DNA from: Stercorarius parasiticus
Lineage: Eukaryota > Chordata > Aves > Charadriiformes > Stercorariidae
Direction: 5' to 3'
DNA length: 64,000 nucleotides
Assembly (NCBI GenBank): GCA_013396915.1
Contig: VWZL01005057.1
Span: forward strand, 310,001-374,000
In this document: positions 61,260-64,000 of the stretch, piece after piece
How the letters are laid out: the number at the start of each line of letters is the position of its first letter
How positions within the stretch are numbered: the first letter of the stretch is position 1
The notes under the pieces: generated by a model
The model's database searches: none
Seen by the model: only the letters and a program-made list of their open reading frames with translations
What the model was told of the DNA's origin: nothing
Position numbers and translations under genes: made by a program

Positions 61260-61690
61260 TGACATTCCGTTGTTCTGTGATTATTTTAGTAGCTTCACCC
61301 CAGACACACACGTATTGGTTTGTCCCTTTTGTTTCCACTCGTGCATTCAGGGCAGGCTCCACCCCGCTCACCTTGGGTTTGTGCTTTCCCTTGTGTCACT
61401 GTTCCAATTAGTGCACATTATATACCCTATTGGTCAGGGGCTTTTAAAGCATCCAGGACTGAGCAACTGTCAGACACACAGTCTGCTGGCTGGGATGTGC
61501 CACATAATCCTTGTCTGTGCCATTGACCATGCAGATCTTTCCAAACACCTACTGCTATTTGTTTGTGTTCTGAAGGGCTTTGTTTTCACCTCATTAACAA
61601 ATTTTTGTTTGACCCTCTGATGCGCTGAATGATTAATTTAGTTCTGCATTTGTGGATTGCACACATCTGCATTTGTAATGCTAACTGCTC
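61260..61690 (+). other. Unassigned segment with the longest non-repeat frame
   Basis: A plus-strand frame of about 116 codons (61270-61620) is rich in F, L, C and H and has no recognisable domain, signal-peptide logic or homologue that I know. An overlapping frame of 68 codons exists in another phase. The 3' part (61585-61690) is a repeat-free AT-rich stretch with motifs such as gaatgattaatttag and ctgcatttgtaatgct, which would suit a noncoding element better than a coding one. I treat the frame as probably chance. Confidence 0.3.
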
Positions 61691-64000
61691 CTTCCAGCAG
61701 CGTAAGGAGCACTGATGTGAACCTTTTCCTATGTGAAATGCATTGAGTGGTGGCTGTTGGGCTGGATGCCTCTTCCTTGATGATGTAGTCCCACTTCATT
61801 TTATTGAGAAAGTTAATTGGATTCAGGCAGTAAAAGCATTTTGTAGATGCTACAAAATCGAAACTGTAACAAACACGTTAACAAATGGATGGGAGGTGTT
61901 GTTAGTTCCTTCCTTCCTAAACTAGAAAGGCCGGTTTGCTAATGCCCTCTAGGAAACAGCTGTTCCATACTAAAACTTCTCCGTGATAAAAAATTGCATT
62001 GACATCTATATAAAATACTTTTACTGAATTTTCATTTCTCTCAAACATTAATCATTAAGATTCTCATTGCAATCTAAATGGGAACCAATGTCAAAATGAC
62101 AGAATTTCTCTGCCAGTCCAAATACAGGGATTTGCCTAAGTAAAACTAGAATTAAGTTTGGTGCAAAGCTAGACAGGTCTATGTAGAAAAGGAAAAGGTG
62201 AAAATTCATGTGACCAAATCACATAATGTGACATATCATATTTATTAAACTGTAGTGTTAGATACTGTTTTATTTTTTTCCTATTAAAATGTCGTTGACG
62301 GATACCTGAAAGAAAATGCATAAGGTTAATGAGTCAAAATAAGAAAGTTAAACAAAATATCTGGATATTTTTCTGACAAGAATTTTTAAGATTCAGAGGT
62401 AAATGCAATCATCTAGTATGGGAAGCTGATGAAATTGCATTTTGCTACAGAAAGCTGTTTAGTCAGAATATCTGACTAGCTCTGTCCAGTGATTTCTAGA
62501 TGATTATTGCTGGTTCTAATAAAGTAGCTTTTTCCACATATAGTATATGGAATCTATGAGAGAGACAAAAAAAGTGAAATAGTATTTACAGATCCTGAAA
62601 TCTGATTTACTGGGGCATTTAGCCTTGTGCATAAGCACATGAACTACAATGATCTGTGGCAGTATTCATTTGACTAAAGGATCTGGCTTAAATGGGAATA
62701 TACAATTTGGAAAAAATTGCATGAACAAAGATAACTGAGGTAAGCTTTAAAAATATGACAACTGCAGAGAAGAACTAGTGATAAAGTTTATTCAGAAACC
62801 AGTAGAGAATTTGCTTTTTTCTAAAATTATAAAAGCATATTTGTTTGTGCCTAACCTCTGCCTAAGGCTTTCTGATGTGTAACCTGGGGAACCATCTTCA
62901 GTCAAATCCAAGTGGAGATGAATCTTTCAGATAATCACACCTTATCTCCTCTACTCCTCTGATTCAGTGAGCTGAGAGAAGGAGTTGTTCCAAACTGACT
63001 TGTTTTCCTTTGGGAAACCATTCCAGATTTTGAATCCTATGGCTATGTTGGGCAAAGGGTGTGTGCTTGGTGTCATGCTGGGGCTTCTGTGCCATGGCCA
63101 GGCTCAGGATCCATCTCCTCTTGCTTCTATATTTTGTCTTACTTGGCAGTGAAAAAGTAGATATGTGCATATGCATATGTTTGGTTGTGCAGGCATGTGA
63201 GATGATTCATCTTGTTCACTGTGAAGGCAGGTGTGAAAAATCTGAAGAAAAAAGACATCTTTTATACAAAAAGTCAATACTGCTTTCATATAAGATCACT
63301 AAAGAGCTGATTAATGAGGTAGATCACTTAATGCTTCCTAATTAGATTGATGGAATTTACCCTGTGCCCTTAATCCATTGTCTATTAAGGAAAAATGGCT
63401 AAGTTTTTCATTTGAATGGTTTGTTTATTCTCAGTCCTTAATTTCAAGGTTGTCATCTGTGCAGTGTAATTTCAATTTCTTTCTTTGCATTAATAGTTCA
63501 GTGTAAATAACTTGTCTGGTTAAAACCAAAATAGAAAGAAGTCTCCAATGGTATTATGACAGGAATCTATGGGTAGAAATGTAATTAAGAAAGCAGGAAA
63601 AGAGAAAATAGCATTGTTTAAGGGTTGCAGTGTTGTAAATCGAAAAACAAGGGAATGACAATGATGGCGTACAGAAGTGGCCAATATTATTCAATGATTA
63701 TGTAATTGCTGGAACCTACGCAGGCATTACAAGAGTTGACAAAAATCTCAAAGACATAGATTAAATGCTTCTGGATCTGAATCCTGATTTCCCCAATGTA
63801 TAGCTGCTTACAGCCTTTGTTCTAATTCCCATCCATCTACAACAAAAGATGAAATTACCAGAATGGCTTTCCTTCCAGCCTGATTAAATGCAGCAGGAAA
63901 ATAGACAACATAAATGGTAATACATTATAATTAGAAACTTGTTTCAATGTAATAATCTAAGGCATAATTTGTGGCATAAATCCTATTTCAAGAAAGCACT
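61691..64000. other. Unique AT-rich noncoding DNA
   Basis: No gene or recognisable mobile element up to the window end. The frames at 62964-63345 occupy both strands of the same interval and are unrecognised. The stretch 63340-63510 is AT-rich with several TTAAT-type motifs but is not distinctive enough to call. Confidence 0.55.

Noticed and set aside
1..64000. CRISPR array, phage, operon or other prokaryotic system
   Set aside because: No regularly spaced repeats, no dense long ORFs and no ribosome-binding sites. The repeats are vertebrate (avian) retroelements.

Overview
This window looks like AT-rich, gene-poor nuclear DNA from a bird. The lineage call rests on its repeats. Several pieces match the CR1 LINE family in its avian form, including its 3' tail, its ORF2 C-terminal region and the characteristic body near 37.0-37.6 kb. 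One block matches an LTR family I know only from bird genomes. CpG is rare except in one block. There is no operon-like packing, no long ORF, and no Shine-Dalgarno, tRNA or rRNA signature. The species cannot be fixed from this sequence.

I found no host protein-coding exon I can defend. The longest open frame (about 123 codons, minus strand, 37169-37540) is a decayed stretch of CR1 ORF2. A second frame of about 111 codons (plus strand, 19843-20178) is also CR1 ORF2 debris. The rest are short, unrecognised and frequently paired with an equally long frame on the other strand, as expected by chance. The window therefore reads as intergenic desert or the inside of a very large intron; the sequence alone cannot decide which.

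Layout: 1-1.5 kb, plain AT-rich DNA; 1.48-1.89 kb, a decayed minus-strand CR1; 1.9-19.6 kb, unique AT-rich DNA with a candidate conserved noncoding block near 8.3-9.05 kb; 19.8-20.14 kb, a plus-strand CR1 ORF2 fragment; 20.9-21.37 kb, AT-rich DNA with homeodomain-type motifs; 21.4-22.58 kb, the only strongly GC- and CpG-rich block, made of a CpG-dense leader with two adjacent perfect hairpins running into an avian LTR on the plus strand; 25.28-25.39 kb, an A/C-only low-complexity tract; 26.19-26.82 kb, an ancient CR1/L3-like fragment on the minus strand; 30.06-30.33 kb and 36.5-36.8 kb, further candidate conserved noncoding blocks; 34.84-34.91 kb, a short CR1 tail; 37.02-37.62 kb, the best-preserved CR1, carrying an A-rich microsatellite expansion; 46.76-46.89 kb, a plus-strand CR1 tail; 52.97-53.43 kb and 57.05-58.35 kb, moderately GC-rich unique segments; 61.26-61.69 kb, the longest frame not attributable to a repeat, next to an AT-rich block.

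There is no evidence of a gene cluster, immune system, CRISPR array, virus genome or other novel system. The most interesting material is how repeats and low-complexity tracts arose here, plus several blocks that cross-species alignment could test as regulatory elements. All repeat identifications come from recalled family sequence, not from a search.
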